Under the pieces are notes generated by a model. The model worked only from the letters and a program-made list of their open reading frames with translations. It was not told where the DNA came from and did no database searches. From contig NZ_RHOP01000010.1 in the NCBI RefSeq assembly GCF_003946575.1, forward strand, positions 35,482-99,481: a stretch of DNA of 64,000 nt. The letters run 5' to 3'. Below are positions 29,237 through 39,693 of the stretch, in pieces; within the stretch, counting starts at the first letter, position 1; every line of letters starts with the position of its first letter. Position numbers and translations under genes: made by a program. The stretch comes from Companilactobacillus jidongensis. GTDB lineage: Bacteria > Bacillota > Bacilli > Lactobacillales > Lactobacillaceae.

Positions 29237-30382
29237 ATGATTTATTTTGATAATAGTGCAACAACAAAAATCGAGAAAAGTGTCCTCGATACATACAATG
29301 CAGCTAGCTTGAATTACTTTGGTAATCCTTCTAGTTTGCATAAGTTAGGATTGAAGGCTTACGAATTAGTGGAGACTTCTCGCAAGCAAATCGCTGAATT
29401 AATGGGAGTTAAACCATACGAGATTGTATTCACAAGTGGTGGTACAGAAGGTAATAACTGGATTATCAAAGGAACGGCATTTAAAAAACGTGAATTTGGT
29501 AAGCATATTATTACAACTTCAATTGAGCATCCTTCAGTTATGAATTCAATGCATGAGCTTGAAGAATTGGGATATGAAGTAACTTATTTGCCAGTCGATA
29601 AAACTGGTCATGTCAGTGCTGATGATTTGAAGAAAGCTATTAGAGATGATACTATTTTAGTCTCAACAATGGCTGTTAATAACGAAATTGGTTCAATTCA
29701 ACCTATTCATGAGATGGCTCGTGTTTTAGATGATTATCCTAATATCAGTTACCATGTTGATGGAACTCAAGCTATTGGTAAGAATATCGAAGATCAGTTC
29801 ATTGATCCTCGTGTTGACTTTTATACATTCTCTGGTCATAAGTTCCACGCCCCACGTGGTATCGGCTTTATTTATATGAAAGCTGGCAAGCAATTAGAAC
29901 CACTTATGGCAGGTGGTGGCCAAGAAAAGAACCTGAGAAGTGGTACAGAAAACACACCAGCTATTGCAGCCATGGCTAGAGCCTTGCGTTTGTTAAAAGA
30001 AGATGAAGCTAAAAAGGCTGATGAAATGAATAAGTTAAAGACGGAGTTGATCGAACATATTCAGAGTTTGCCTAATACGCATGTTTTCACAAAACTGTCT
30101 GATGACTTTGCTCCGCATATTATTTGTTTCACAATTGATGGAGTTCGTGGAGAAACTATCGTTCATACTTTCGAGGATCGTGATATTTACATTTCTACAA
30201 CAAGTGCCTGCTCATCAAAAAAAGGTTTGGAATCAAGTACTTTGAAAGCTATGAGTACACCAGAGAAGGTTGCTACAAGCGCTGTCCGTGTCAGCTTGGA
30301 TGAAAATAATACTGAATCAGAAATGAAAGAATTTATTAAGAATTTGGATGAAGTTCACGAACACTTCCAGATTTTAAACTAG
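29237..30382 (+). CDS. nifZ: Cysteine desulfurase (NifS/IscS family), ThiI partner
   Basis: PLP enzyme that takes sulfur from cysteine as a persulfide. It is 381 residues, with PLP lysine Lys202 in SGHKFHAPRG and active cysteine Cys325 in TSACSSKKG. Paired with thiI nine bases downstream, it most likely feeds sulfur to ThiI for 4-thiouridine in tRNA, as the Bacillus NifZ-ThiI pair does. A second desulfurase at 61142 is paired with mnmA. The gene symbol follows the Bacillus context and is less certain than the enzyme class. Confidence 0.94.
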   Translation: MIYFDNSATTKIEKSVLDTYNAASLNYFGNPSSLHKLGLKAYELVETSRKQIAELMGVKPYEIVFTSGGTEGNNWIIKGTAFKKREFGKHIITTSIEHPSVMNSMHELEELGYEVTYLPVDKTGHVSADDLKKAIRDDTILVSTMAVNNEIGSIQPIHEMARVLDDYPNISYHVDGTQAIGKNIEDQFIDPRVDFYTFSGHKFHAPRGIGFIYMKAGKQLEPLMAGGGQEKNLRSGTENTPAIAAMARALRLLKEDEAKKADEMNKLKTELIEHIQSLPNTHVFTKLSDDFAPHIICFTIDGVRGETIVHTFEDRDIYISTTSACSSKKGLESSTLKAMSTPEKVATSAVRVSLDENNTESEMKEFIKNLDEVHEHFQILN

Positions 30383-30391
30383 GAGAATTTA

Positions 30392-31609
30392 ATGGAATAC
30401 ACTGAAATTATGGTTCGCTACGGCGAATTATCAACAAAGGGTAAGAATCGTAAGAGCTTCATTGACCGTTTGCACGGAAATGTTGCTAAAGTATTGAAGG
30501 ACTACCCTGATTTAGTTATGAGACCACATCGTGATCGTCTCCATATTCAATTGAATGGTGAAGATGCTCAACCTATTATGGAGAAGCTGAAGAATGTTTT
30601 TGGTATTCAAACTTTTTCATTGAGTGTTAAAGTGTCACATGATTTTGAGGATGTTAAAGCTAAGGCTATCGAAATGATGCACGAGGGTTGGAAACCTGGT
30701 ATGAGTTTTAAAGTTGGAACTAAGCGTTCAGATCATTCATATCATTTGGATACTAATCAAATCAACCTGCAACTTGGGGATGCAATTTGTGATGAATTCC
30801 CAGGAATTGATGTGGAAATGAAACGTCCTGATATCAAAATTTCAGTTGAAGTACGTCAAGATGGTATTTATCTTTCATACCTAACTGTTAAAGGTGCTGG
30901 TGGTTTGCCAGTAGGTACAGCTGGAAAGGCGATGCTGATGTTATCTGGTGGGATTGATTCACCTGTTGCTGGTTACTTAGCTATGAAACGGGGAGTAGAT
31001 ATTGAAATGGTTCACTTCTTCAGTCCCCCTTATACTTCAGAACAGGCTTTGAATAAGGCTAAGGAACTTACAAGCAAGTTGACTGTTTACGGTGGTAATA
31101 TCAAGTTCATCGAAGTGCCATTCGCTGAGATTCAAGAAACAATCAAATCATCAGTTCCAGAAGGTTACTTGATGACTATTCAACGTCGGTTCATGTTGAG
31201 ACTAACTGATATGTTGCGTGAAAAAGAAAATGGCTTAGCTATTTTTAATGGTGAAGCAGTTGGACAAGTTGCTTCCCAAACGCTTGAGAGTATGGCTGCT
31301 ATCAATGATGTCACAACGACACCGATTTTACGTCCTGTCGCAACAATGGATAAGACTGAAATTATTAGATTAGCCGAAGATATTGATACATTTAATCTTT
31401 CGATCCAACCATTCGAAGATTGCTGTACAGTCTTTGCTCCACCAAGTCCTAAGACAAGACCTAATATTGAGAAGACTCGCAAATTTGAAAGTTCTCTTGA
31501 TATTGACGGATTGATCGAACGTTCGATGGCAGAAGTTAAAATCACAACAATCGAACATGGTGATCACTTCATGGAACAACAACAAGAAGATATTAGTACT
31601 TTGCTATAA
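30392..31609 (+). CDS. thiI: tRNA 4-thiouridine synthase ThiI
   Basis: Thiolates U8 of tRNA, using ATP and persulfide sulfur from the desulfurase encoded just upstream. The 405-residue protein has an N-terminal ferredoxin-like/THUMP region and a PP-loop ATPase domain with SGGIDSP at 185-191. The C-terminal rhodanese domain of the enteric enzyme is absent, as in Bacillus, so sulfur must be passed differently. A Cys-Cys pair lies in [14 protein letters not shown] start with AGGAG upstream. Confidence 0.97.
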   Translation: MEYTEIMVRYGELSTKGKNRKSFIDRLHGNVAKVLKDYPDLVMRPHRDRLHIQLNGEDAQPIMEKLKNVFGIQTFSLSVKVSHDFEDVKAKAIEMMHEGWKPGMSFKVGTKRSDHSYHLDTNQINLQLGDAICDEFPGIDVEMKRPDIKISVEVRQDGIYLSYLTVKGAGGLPVGTAGKAMLMLSGGIDSPVAGYLAMKRGVDIEMVHFFSPPYTSEQALNKAKELTSKLTVYGGNIKFIEVPFAEIQETIKSSVPEGYLMTIQRRFMLRLTDMLREKENGLAIFNGEAVGQVASQTLESMAAINDVTTTPILRPVATMDKTEIIRLAEDIDTFNLSIQPFEDCCTVFAPPSPKTRPNIEKTRKFESSLDIDGLIERSMAEVKITTIEHGDHFMEQQQEDISTLL

Positions 31610-31617
31610 AATTATAA

Positions 31618-31646
31618 TTGACGTTTTGTGAAATATGTTTTATCAT
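31618..31646 (+). promoter_or_regulatory. valS promoter
   Basis: TTGACG (31618-31623), 17 bp, TATCAT (31641-31646). It starts the T-box leader of valS near base 31653, immediately after thiI. Confidence 0.75.
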
Positions 31647-31652
31647 CAAATC

Positions 31653-31861
31653 AACAGCTTTGAGCAGGAGTGTTATATTAAGTGACTTTAGAGAGTACAT
31701 GTTAGCTGAGAATTGTACATTCATGAGATTTAATTGTTACCTGTGAGCTATCAAAATGATCGGGCCACCGTTATCTGTTGAGAGGAAAGTCTATTATTAG
31801 ACTTTCAATTTAGGTGGTACCGCGAGCATTCGTCCTATTCAGGATGAATGCTCTTTTTTTA
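31653..31861 (+). promoter_or_regulatory. T-box leader controlling valS
   Basis: tRNA-sensing riboswitch. Stem I holds AGAGAGTAC and GCTGAGA elements and a likely specifier GTT (Val, 31736-31738) followed by the usual A. The antiterminator core GGTGGTACCGCG is at 31813-31824, with TGGT able to pair with the ACCA end of uncharged tRNA-Val. The competing terminator, GAGCATTCgTCC with GGATGAATGCTC and a T-run, spans 31824-31860. Uncharged tRNA-Val should allow read-through into valS. Confidence 0.92.
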
Positions 31862-31879
31862 TTTTTAGGAGGAAAACAT

Positions 31880-34528
31880 ATGAGAGAAATCGACATGGAT
31901 ACTAAATATAATCCCAAAGAAGTTGAAGAGGGGCGTTATCAAGCATGGCTTGACGAAGATGTTTTTAAACCTTCTGGTGACAAGAAAGCTAAACCCTATT
32001 CAATCGTTATTCCACCACCCAATGTTACTGGAAAGTTGCATTTAGGCCACGCCTGGGACACTACAATCCAAGATACATTGATTCGCTACAAACGTATGCA
32101 AGGCTATGACACCTTATACTTGCCAGGTATGGATCATGCCGGTATCGCTACACAAGCTAAGGTTGAAGCTAAGTTACGTGAACAAGGAATTTCAAGATAC
32201 GATCTTGGTCGTGAGAAGTTTGTTGACGAAGTTTGGAAATGGAAGGATGAATTTGCCTCAATTATCAAAGCACAATGGGGTAAATTAGGTCTTTCATTAG
32301 ATTACTCTCGTGAAAGATTTACCTTGGATGAAGGATTATCAAAGGCTGTTCGTAAGGTTTTTGTTAAACTTTATAACGAAGGTTTGATCTATCGTGGTGA
32401 GTACATTATTAACTGGGATCCAGAACTACAAACAGCTTTGTCGGATATTGAAGTTATTCATAAGGATGACAAAGGTGCATTTTATCACGTTAAGTACCCA
32501 TATGCTGACGGATCTGGTTATATCGAAATCGCTACAACACGTCCTGAAACAATGTTTGGTGATATTGCCATTGCAGTTAATCCAAGCGATGAAAGATATA
32601 AGGATATTGTTGGTAAAGAAGTTATCGTTCCACTAGTTGATCGTAAAGTACCCATTATTACTGATCACTATGTTGATAAAGAATTTGGTACTGGTATGGT
32701 TAAGATCACACCAGCTCATGATCCTAATGACTTCTTAGTTGGTAATCGTCACGATCTTCAACGTATCAATACTATGAACCCTGACGGTACAATGAACGAG
32801 AATGCTGGCAAATATAACGGCATGGATCGTTTTGACGCACGTAAAGCGATTGTTAAAGATCTTGAAGATGGGGATTACATGTTAAATGTTGAACCAATCG
32901 TTCACAGTGTTGGTCACTCAGAACGATCAGACGCACAAGTTGAGCCAAGATTGTCTACACAATGGTTTGTTAAAATGAAACCACTTGCTGAAATGGCACT
33001 GAAGAATCAAGAGGGGGACAATAAAGTAAACTTTGTTCCTGATCGTTTCGAGGATACTTTCAAGCAATGGATGGACAATGTTCATGATTGGGTTATCTCA
33101 CGTCAACTATGGTGGGGACATCAAATTCCTGCTTGGTACAATAAAGAAACTGGTAAGATGTATGTCGGTGAGGAAGCACCTAAGGATATTGAGAATTGGA
33201 CACAGGAAAGTGATGTTCTAGATACTTGGTTCTCAAGTGCTCTATGGCCATTTTCAACCATGGGTTGGCCAGATGAAAATTCTGAAGACTTCAAACGTTA
33301 TTTCCCAACTGATACATTGGTAACTGGTTACGATATTATCTTTTTCTGGGTATCAAGAATGATTTTCCAAAGTTTGAAATTTACTGATGAACGTCCATTT
33401 GAACACGTTGTTATTCATGGCTTGATTCGTGACGAACAAGGACGCAAAATGAGTAAGTCACTTGGAAATGGTATCGATCCAATGGATGTTATCGAGAAAT
33501 ATGGTGCAGATGCACTTCGTTGGTTCTTGATGAATGGCTCAACTCCTGGACAAGATACACGTTTCAGCTATGACAAGATGGACTCGGCTTGGAATTTTAT
33601 CAATAAGATTTGGAATGCCAGCCGTTTCGTTATCATGAATCTTGATGAGAATACTCCAGCTATGGACGACTTATCTAAGGTAACTCGTTACGACCTATCT
33701 GATAAGTGGATCTTAGCTAAGTTGAACAATACCGTTAACGAAGTAAATCGTTTGATGGACAAATTTGAATTTGGTGAAGTTGGCCGTAATCTGTATAACT
33801 TCATCTGGAATGACTTTTGTGACTGGTATATCGAAATGAGTAAGGCAACACTTACTGGTGAAGATGGTGATGCTAAAGATCAAAAGAGAATGATTTTAGC
33901 ATATGTATTGGACAAGATTCTTAGACTTATGCATCCAATCATGCCTTTTGTTACTGAAAAAATTTGGCTATCAATGCCTCATAATGGTAAGTCGATCTCA
34001 TTAGCTGCATACCCTGAAAATCATGATGAATTCAAAGATGAAAAAGCTATGAATGATATGGACATCCTAATTGACTTGATTAAGTCAGTTAGAAAGATTC
34101 GTCTTGAAGCCAACGCACCACTTTCAAAAGCAGTTGATATTCTTATCAAGCCACAAAATGACGATATTAAACAAATTATTTTGAATAACACAGAATATGT
34201 TGACAGATTCTTACATCCTAAGGAATTAAAAGTTGAAACTGACCTAGAAGCTCCAGCTCTTGCTATGACGGCTGTTACTAACGGAACTGAAGTTTATATT
34301 CCATTAGCTGAGTTGATCAATCTCGATGAAGAAATCGCTCGTCAAGAGGAAGAATTAGCTAAGATGGACAAAGAAATAACTCGTTTGGATAAGAAATTAT
34401 CTAACAAGAACTTTGTTGATAAAGCACCAGAAAAGGTTGTTGCTGAACAAAAAGAAAAGTTAGCTGACTATCAAGCTAAACAAGCTAAGATTCAACAACG
34501 TATCGATCAATTAAAAGCTAATAAATAA
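31880..34528 (+). CDS. valS: Valyl-tRNA synthetase
   Basis: Class I synthetase charging tRNA-Val. It is 882 residues. HLGH (HIGH motif) is at 54-57 and KMSKS at 523-527. The CP1 editing domain lies between them, and a C-terminal coiled-coil arm (about 815-880) is rich in Glu, Lys and Gln. The chosen start ATG 31880 has AGGAGG upstream; in-frame codons upstream lie in the terminator of the T-box. A weak hairpin with a T-run (about 34538-34572) separates it from folC. Confidence 0.98.
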   Translation: MREIDMDTKYNPKEVEEGRYQAWLDEDVFKPSGDKKAKPYSIVIPPPNVTGKLHLGHAWDTTIQDTLIRYKRMQGYDTLYLPGMDHAGIATQAKVEAKLREQGISRYDLGREKFVDEVWKWKDEFASIIKAQWGKLGLSLDYSRERFTLDEGLSKAVRKVFVKLYNEGLIYRGEYIINWDPELQTALSDIEVIHKDDKGAFYHVKYPYADGSGYIEIATTRPETMFGDIAIAVNPSDERYKDIVGKEVIVPLVDRKVPIITDHYVDKEFGTGMVKITPAHDPNDFLVGNRHDLQRINTMNPDGTMNENAGKYNGMDRFDARKAIVKDLEDGDYMLNVEPIVHSVGHSERSDAQVEPRLSTQWFVKMKPLAEMALKNQEGDNKVNFVPDRFEDTFKQWMDNVHDWVISRQLWWGHQIPAWYNKETGKMYVGEEAPKDIENWTQESDVLDTWFSSALWPFSTMGWPDENSEDFKRYFPTDTLVTGYDIIFFWVSRMIFQSLKFTDERPFEHVVIHGLIRDEQGRKMSKSLGNGIDPMDVIEKYGADALRWFLMNGSTPGQDTRFSYDKMDSAWNFINKIWNASRFVIMNLDENTPAMDDLSKVTRYDLSDKWILAKLNNTVNEVNRLMDKFEFGEVGRNLYNFIWNDFCDWYIEMSKATLTGEDGDAKDQKRMILAYVLDKILRLMHPIMPFVTEKIWLSMPHNGKSISLAAYPENHDEFKDEKAMNDMDILIDLIKSVRKIRLEANAPLSKAVDILIKPQNDDIKQIILNNTEYVDRFLHPKELKVETDLEAPALAMTAVTNGTEVYIPLAELINLDEEIARQEEELAKMDKEITRLDKKLSNKNFVDKAPEKVVAEQKEKLADYQAKQAKIQQRIDQLKANK

Positions 34529-34591
34529 TTTAATAATGGGGGAAAGACATTTATTTGTCTCTCTCTTTTTTTGATTTATGAAAGGAATATA

Positions 34592-35842
34592 ATGCTTAAC
34601 AGTTATCAAGAAGCTATTGAATATATTCACGCATTACCAAAATTTCATCGGACGAATAAACTAGATCGAATTAAATCTGCACTTGATAAATTAGGTAATC
34701 CTCAGAATGATTATCCAACCCTTCATATCACGGGTACCAATGGTAAGGGCAGTGTTTGCAATTATTTATCCAACTTATTGGAAGCTAGTGGCGAACGTGT
34801 AGGGATGTTTACCTCACCGTTTATTAATATCTTTAATGAGAGAATTCAAATTAGTCATCAAATGATTGGTGATAGTGAGCTATTAGATTTGGTGAACTAT
34901 ATAATTGATAAAATCGATGAGAATACACTGTCAGAGTTTGAGTTTGTTACTTGTATGGGATTCTTGTACTTCAAGGGACGTGTAGACGTGGCAATCATTG
35001 AAGTTGGCATCGGAGCAACCCATGACAAAACCAATGTTATTGATCCAGACGTGTCAGTAATAACTTCAATCGCTATGGATCATGAACAATTGATAGGACC
35101 AACGATTCAGGATATTGCGGTTGAGAAATCTGGGATCATCAAGCCTAATAAACCTTTAGTAACTGGATTCTTACAAGAGTCAGTGCGTGATATAATTTTG
35201 AACCATGCTAAAGATTTGAACAGTCAAGTTTATGAATATAATCATGGAATAAATATTAATGATTTTCGGATAAAAGATTATAAAATAAGTTTTGAATTTG
35301 AAAATGTGTCAGTAAAAATCACTGGAATCGAAAAAACAACAGCAATTAATGCTGCAGTTGCTATCCAAACTTTCATTTGTTATAAGAAGCAACATGACCA
35401 AAATTATGATATTAAACGAGTTATTAAGAAGATCGAAAATAAGAAACTGCCTGCTAGATTACAAATCGTCCATAAAAATCCGTTGATTATCCTTGATGGG
35501 GCGCATAATTTGGCTGCAATTAATAATTTAATCAATTCTTTAATAACAAATGACCATAATAAAGATATAATTACAGTGTATGCTGGAATGAAGGACAAAA
35601 ATCGACATGATATTTTGGACTTTCTTTCTGCTAATACAAAAGAGGTTCACGTAACTAGTTTAAATATGCCACGTGCCGCGAAAGCTGACGATTATGATTT
35701 TTCTAAGTATCATAATGTTACTTATGTCGACGATGACATTAAATGTTTGAATGATCTTGTTGATAATTTGCAGGATGAACAGATTTTATTGGTTACTGGA
35801 TCGTTTTATTTAGTTTCGGAGTTGGAGTCATACTTCTCGTAA
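34592..35842 (+). CDS. folC: Folylpolyglutamate synthase / dihydrofolate synthase
   Basis: Adds glutamate to (dihydro)folates so they are retained and used by folate enzymes. The 416-residue Mur-ligase-fold protein has P-loop GTNGKGS at 48-54 and the HDKTN segment that follows EVGIGAT in the family. Start ATG 34592 has GAAAGGA upstream; an earlier in-frame TTG at 34571 lacks support. It follows valS, an order common in Firmicutes, and precedes radC by 11 bases. Confidence 0.95.
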   Translation: MLNSYQEAIEYIHALPKFHRTNKLDRIKSALDKLGNPQNDYPTLHITGTNGKGSVCNYLSNLLEASGERVGMFTSPFINIFNERIQISHQMIGDSELLDLVNYIIDKIDENTLSEFEFVTCMGFLYFKGRVDVAIIEVGIGATHDKTNVIDPDVSVITSIAMDHEQLIGPTIQDIAVEKSGIIKPNKPLVTGFLQESVRDIILNHAKDLNSQVYEYNHGININDFRIKDYKISFEFENVSVKITGIEKTTAINAAVAIQTFICYKKQHDQNYDIKRVIKKIENKKLPARLQIVHKNPLIILDGAHNLAAINNLINSLITNDHNKDIITVYAGMKDKNRHDILDFLSANTKEVHVTSLNMPRAAKADDYDFSKYHNVTYVDDDIKCLNDLVDNLQDEQILLVTGSFYLVSELESYFS

Positions 35843-35853
35843 TTTAGAGTATA

Positions 35854-36489
35854 ATGGTAAACTTACGAGAACGAATTACAAAAAATGGAATTAAATCTTT
35901 AGGGACTAACGAATTAGTTGCTGTGATACTAGGCAACGGTACTAAGGGTCAAAATGTAATTGAACTTGCAGATGAAATAGTTCTTAAATCTCAAAACTTG
36001 AATTTGAATATGGAACAATTGATTTCACATAAGGGAATTGGTATAGCTCAAGCATGCAAAATTTTAGCTGCTTTGGAGTTAGGACAAAGAAAATTAGAGA
36101 TCGATTCTGTTTTGAATCAGATTGTTGATTTATCCAGTTTGAGTAAACATTTAATAAAAAAAATCGGTAACTCACCACAAGAGAAATTAGTAGCTGTTTA
36201 TTTAGATAATGGTTATCATGTAATAGCTGAGAAAATAATTTTTGTTGGAACAACGGATGCTGCAACCGTGCATCCTCGAGATATTATTCGAGAGGCATTG
36301 TATGTTTCGGCAACACAGATTGTTGTTGCACATAATCATCCAAGTGGTCGAAATGAGCCTTCTGAGAACGATAAAAATTTTTCTTTGAGACTGCTTAAAT
36401 GCTGTCAACTAATGGGAATCAATCTAATTGATCATATTATTGTTACAAAAAATACGCATTCAAGTCTGAAATCACAAAAAATTATTTAG
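35854..36489 (+). CDS. radC: RadC family JAB/MPN domain protein
   Basis: A 211-residue protein with a short helix-hairpin-helix-like N-terminal half (HKGIGIAQACKILA near 59-72) and a C-terminal JAMM metal site: H160, H162 in HNHPSG and D173. Named RadC historically, but a direct role in DNA repair is not established; the JAMM domain suggests a metal-dependent hydrolase. The N-terminus is somewhat short for the family. It lies between folC and mreB, as in Bacillus and lactobacilli. There is no strong ribosome binding site, so it may be coupled to folC. Confidence 0.93.
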   Translation: MVNLRERITKNGIKSLGTNELVAVILGNGTKGQNVIELADEIVLKSQNLNLNMEQLISHKGIGIAQACKILAALELGQRKLEIDSVLNQIVDLSSLSKHLIKKIGNSPQEKLVAVYLDNGYHVIAEKIIFVGTTDAATVHPRDIIREALYVSATQIVVAHNHPSGRNEPSENDKNFSLRLLKCCQLMGINLIDHIIVTKNTHSSLKSQKII

Positions 36490-36525
36490 GTATGTCTTTG
36501 GACTACTTTAAATTGGTCTTTTGTA

Positions 36526-36534
36526 TGATATAAT
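36526..36534 (+). promoter_or_regulatory. Extended -10 promoter for mreBCD
   Basis: TGATATAAT gives a perfect -10 with TGN extension about 50 bases upstream of mreB. No strong -35 box is seen at the right distance. Confidence 0.6.
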
Positions 36535-36582
36535 TTTGGATAGCGTAAAATGTGGTGTGTACTTTAAAGGAGAGAATATAAA

Positions 36583-37584
36583 TTGTTTGGTATTGGATCA
36601 AAAAAATTAGGAATAGACTTGGGAACCGCTAATACCCTTGTTTATGCTGAAAGTAAAGGCATCGTTTTAAACGAGCCATCAGTCGTTGCAAAGAACAATA
36701 ATACTGGAGAAATCGTTGCCGTTGGTTCCGATGCTCGTGAAATGATCGGACGTACTCCAGGAAGTATTTCAGCCATTCGCCCCATGAGAGACGGCGTTAT
36801 CGCTGATTATGATACTACTGCAGCAATGATGAAATATTTCATCGAAAAAACTGCCGGTAATTCTAAACCATCAGTTATGGTTTGCGTACCAAGTGGTGTC
36901 ACAGAAGTTGAAAAGAGAGCTGTTATTGAAGCTACTCAGCATGCGGGTGCCAGAGAAGCCTATGTAATCGAAGAACCATTCGCAGCTGCTATCGGTGCTG
37001 GACTTCCAGTTATGGATCCAACCGGTAATATGGTTGTTGATATTGGTGGTGGTACTACTGATGTTGCTACTATTTCACTTGGTGGTATTGTTTCATCACG
37101 TTCAATTCGTGTTGCTGGTGATAAGTTCGATGAATCTATCTCAGCTTATATCAAGACAAACTTCAACTTACAAATCGGTGAGAGAACCGCCGAAGATGTT
37201 AAGATTCAAGTTGGTTCAGCTTCAATCGAGAAAGCTAAAGAACTTGAAACAATGCAAATCCGTGGTAGAGATTTAGTTACAGGTCTTCCAAAGACTATTC
37301 AATTAACTGGTGAAGACATTGCCACAGCTATTCATGAAGATGTTCAAGAAATCATTGATACAATCAAAGAAACACTTGAAGAGACATCGCCTGAAATTGC
37401 TGCTGACGTAATTGATCACGGTATTGTACTTACTGGTGGTGGAGCATTGTTACATCATTTGCCAGAAGTTATTTCTGAAGCAACTGGAGTACCTGTATTC
37501 ATTGCTCAAGACCCACTAGATTGTGTAGCCATCGGTACTGGAGAATCACTTAAAAATATCGATGTAATGCGTCGTCAAAAATAA
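36583..37584 (+). CDS. mreB: Rod shape-determining protein MreB
   Basis: Actin-like cytoskeletal ATPase that organises lateral wall synthesis. The 333-residue protein has [13 protein letters not shown] near the N-terminus, the [12 protein letters not shown] phosphate-2 loop and [14 protein letters not shown]. It starts with TTG, with AAAGGAGAG upstream. It heads mreBCD-minCD and is the second MreB-family gene in the window. A short GC hairpin with eight T follows, before mreC. Confidence 0.97.
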   Translation: MFGIGSKKLGIDLGTANTLVYAESKGIVLNEPSVVAKNNNTGEIVAVGSDAREMIGRTPGSISAIRPMRDGVIADYDTTAAMMKYFIEKTAGNSKPSVMVCVPSGVTEVEKRAVIEATQHAGAREAYVIEEPFAAAIGAGLPVMDPTGNMVVDIGGGTTDVATISLGGIVSSRSIRVAGDKFDESISAYIKTNFNLQIGERTAEDVKIQVGSASIEKAKELETMQIRGRDLVTGLPKTIQLTGEDIATAIHEDVQEIIDTIKETLEETSPEIAADVIDHGIVLTGGGALLHHLPEVISEATGVPVFIAQDPLDCVAIGTGESLKNIDVMRRQK

Positions 37585-37607
37585 GCGGGTTAATCCCGTT
37601 TTTTTTG
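37585..37607 (+). terminator. Weak internal terminator between mreB and mreC
   Basis: CGGG, loop TTAAT, CCCG followed by eight T. The short stem suggests partial termination, giving more mreB than mreCD message. Confidence 0.6.
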
Positions 37608-37626
37608 TTTACTGTAGGAGGAAGCA

Positions 37627-38490
37627 ATGCAAAAGTTTTTTTCAAACAAAAAGTTAATTATTCTAATGGTAATTCTTATCGTGACTTTTGGACTTTTAGC
37701 GGTAACCGTAAATATTCGCGATAACAAAGAAACTCCTCCTGCTGTTCAGCAAGTGGGGAATGACGTTGTTAGCATTGTTGGTGGTGTGTTTGCATATCCA
37801 ACTAACGCTGTTAAGAACGCTTCTTCAGAGTTCTCTGATTTGTATAATACATATACAGAGAATAAGCACTTGAAGGCAAGAATAGATGAATTAGCTCAAA
37901 ATCAAGCAAAATTAAAAGTTGTTCAAGATGAGAACAAAAAATTAAAACAAGAATTGAAATTAAACGGTACTTTAACCGATTATTCGACAATTAATGCATC
38001 CGTCTTGAGTCGCTCACCAAGCAGTTGGCAAAGTTATTTGACTATAAATCGTGGTACGGCCAGTGGTTTAAAGAAGAACATGCCAGTTATGTCTGGTAAG
38101 GGATTGATTGGACGAATTATTGAGGTTGATAAAGTCAGTTCAAAAGTCGAGTTGATTTCAACTAATAATGAATTGAACGATAAGTTTGCATCTGAAATAT
38201 TAGATGATAATAACAATGCGGTTACTGGTGTTGTTAGTCGTTATGATAGTTCATCAGGTAAATTAGTTATGGAAAATGTCAATTCAACTAAGGGTATTAA
38301 AAAAGGTCAACGTATCATCACATCTGGTCTAGGTGGAAGAACACCACGTGGATTGTATATTGGTAAAGTTTACGGAATTAAAAAAGATAATTATGGTATG
38401 ACTAATTCTGTTTATATAACTCCAGCAGCTGAGTTAAGAAACTTTACTGTTGTTACAGTCATCAAGTCATCGGTTAGTGGTGGTCAATAA
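37627..38490 (+). CDS. mreC: Rod shape-determining protein MreC
   Basis: Membrane-anchored extracytoplasmic scaffold of the elongasome. The 287-residue protein has an N-terminal membrane helix (about 9-28), a coiled-coil segment (about 70-115) with many Lys, Glu and Leu, then the beta-rich MreC domain (SVLSRSPSSWQSYLTINRG, GLIGRIIEV). It ends with TAATG overlapping mreD. AGGAGG precedes the ATG. Confidence 0.96.
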   Translation: MQKFFSNKKLIILMVILIVTFGLLAVTVNIRDNKETPPAVQQVGNDVVSIVGGVFAYPTNAVKNASSEFSDLYNTYTENKHLKARIDELAQNQAKLKVVQDENKKLKQELKLNGTLTDYSTINASVLSRSPSSWQSYLTINRGTASGLKKNMPVMSGKGLIGRIIEVDKVSSKVELISTNNELNDKFASEILDDNNNAVTGVVSRYDSSSGKLVMENVNSTKGIKKGQRIITSGLGGRTPRGLYIGKVYGIKKDNYGMTNSVYITPAAELRNFTVVTVIKSSVSGGQ

Positions 38491-39032
38491 TGAATATCAA
38501 AACTCGAAAGATCGTCGGACAAGTTATATTTCTGCTGCTAGCTTTCTATCTTGACGGTTTGATGAAGTGGGCATTCTTAAACAACATGAATACTGGAGAC
38601 TTCATGATTTTGCCACAGATTATGTTAATGGCAATTGTGCTGTTAACAATGAGAATTGATGATCGTCGCCAATTATTGACCTATGGTATTGTTTTCGGAT
38701 TAGTATACGATTCGTATTATTATGGAATTATTGGATTGTACACAGTTCTTTTACCGCTCATCATGGTAGGTATCGATCATTTCAAGTTCTTATTTGTAAA
38801 AGCAAATATTGGTTATGAATTATCAATTTATTTTCTAGCACTAACATTTTTACAATCAGGAATCTATGTTTTAGAAAGATTACTTCAACAAACAAGCACT
38901 AATGTTTTTGATTTCATAACATATGTATTAGGACCAACGTTACTTTGGAATATGGTCGTATTCTTCATACTGTATATTCCATTGGCAAATTTAAGCGATT
39001 GGTTGGTCAAATATAGGAGGGAAAGTAAATGA
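38490..39032 (+). CDS. mreD: Rod shape-determining protein MreD
   Basis: Integral membrane partner of MreC. It has 180 residues with about five hydrophobic helices, and a VFGLVYDSYYYGIIGLYTVLLPL stretch matches the family in pattern. The start overlaps the mreC stop by one base and its stop overlaps the minC start by four (ATGA), so these genes are translationally coupled. Confidence 0.93.
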   Translation: MNIKTRKIVGQVIFLLLAFYLDGLMKWAFLNNMNTGDFMILPQIMLMAIVLLTMRIDDRRQLLTYGIVFGLVYDSYYYGIIGLYTVLLPLIMVGIDHFKFLFVKANIGYELSIYFLALTFLQSGIYVLERLLQQTSTNVFDFITYVLGPTLLWNMVVFFILYIPLANLSDWLVKYRRESK

Positions 39033-39691
39033 GCAACGTCACTCTTAAAGGCAGTAAAGAGGGATTTGTTGTAATCATTAACGATGAGAGTGACTTCCAA
39101 CAAGCGTTGAAAGACTTGAAAGAATTAATTCTTAAACAAAATATCGGCTCTGCTGATGACGATGTTATTCAATTTACTATTAAGACGGGAAATCGCCTTT
39201 TAACTGATGCTCAAATAAAAGAAGTTAAAAAAACTTTTACAGAGTATCCTCAAATTGAAATCAAAGATATTATTTCTGAAGTTGATTCAAGACTTGAAGT
39301 ATCCAAACTTTTGAAAGCTAATAAAATGAACATTGAAACAGGTATTGTTAGAAGTGGTCAAAGATTAGAATTTGAAGGCGATGTGTTATTCTTGGGTGTC
39401 CTTCATGAAGGTGCACAAATTAGCACCAATGGTTCAATTTATATCCTTGGAAAAGTAAATGGTATTGTCCAGGCTGGTTTTCCTGATAACACAAGTGCAG
39501 CTATCTTTGGTAATTTGAGGCATGCGGCTCAATTGCGAATTGCGGATGTTATCGAAATAGTTACGGATGATAATGCTGATGAACTTCATAATCATCAATT
39601 TGCTTATATTGACGATATGCATTCAATTAGTGTTAATGATTTACAAGATTATAAAGAGGTTATGAGTAATTCAAGAAAAGGGACGGTTTAG
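39029..39691 (+). CDS. minC: Septum site-determining protein MinC
   Basis: Inhibitor of FtsZ polymerisation away from midcell. The 220-residue protein has an N-terminal inhibitory domain (about 1-100) and a C-terminal beta-helix domain that binds MinD (VRSGQRLEFEGDVLFLG..., GSIYILGKVNGIVQAG). The start overlaps the mreD stop; minD follows two bases later. minE is absent, as in Bacillus, where DivIVA places MinCD; a divIVA gene is at 54026. Confidence 0.95.
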   Translation: MSNVTLKGSKEGFVVIINDESDFQQALKDLKELILKQNIGSADDDVIQFTIKTGNRLLTDAQIKEVKKTFTEYPQIEIKDIISEVDSRLEVSKLLKANKMNIETGIVRSGQRLEFEGDVLFLGVLHEGAQISTNGSIYILGKVNGIVQAGFPDNTSAAIFGNLRHAAQLRIADVIEIVTDDNADELHNHQFAYIDDMHSISVNDLQDYKEVMSNSRKGTV

Positions 39692-39693
39692 TT

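Noticed and set aside
31814..31879. Upstream start for valS inside the leader
   Set aside because: This segment is the T-box core and terminator; the ATG at 31880 has an AGGAGG site.
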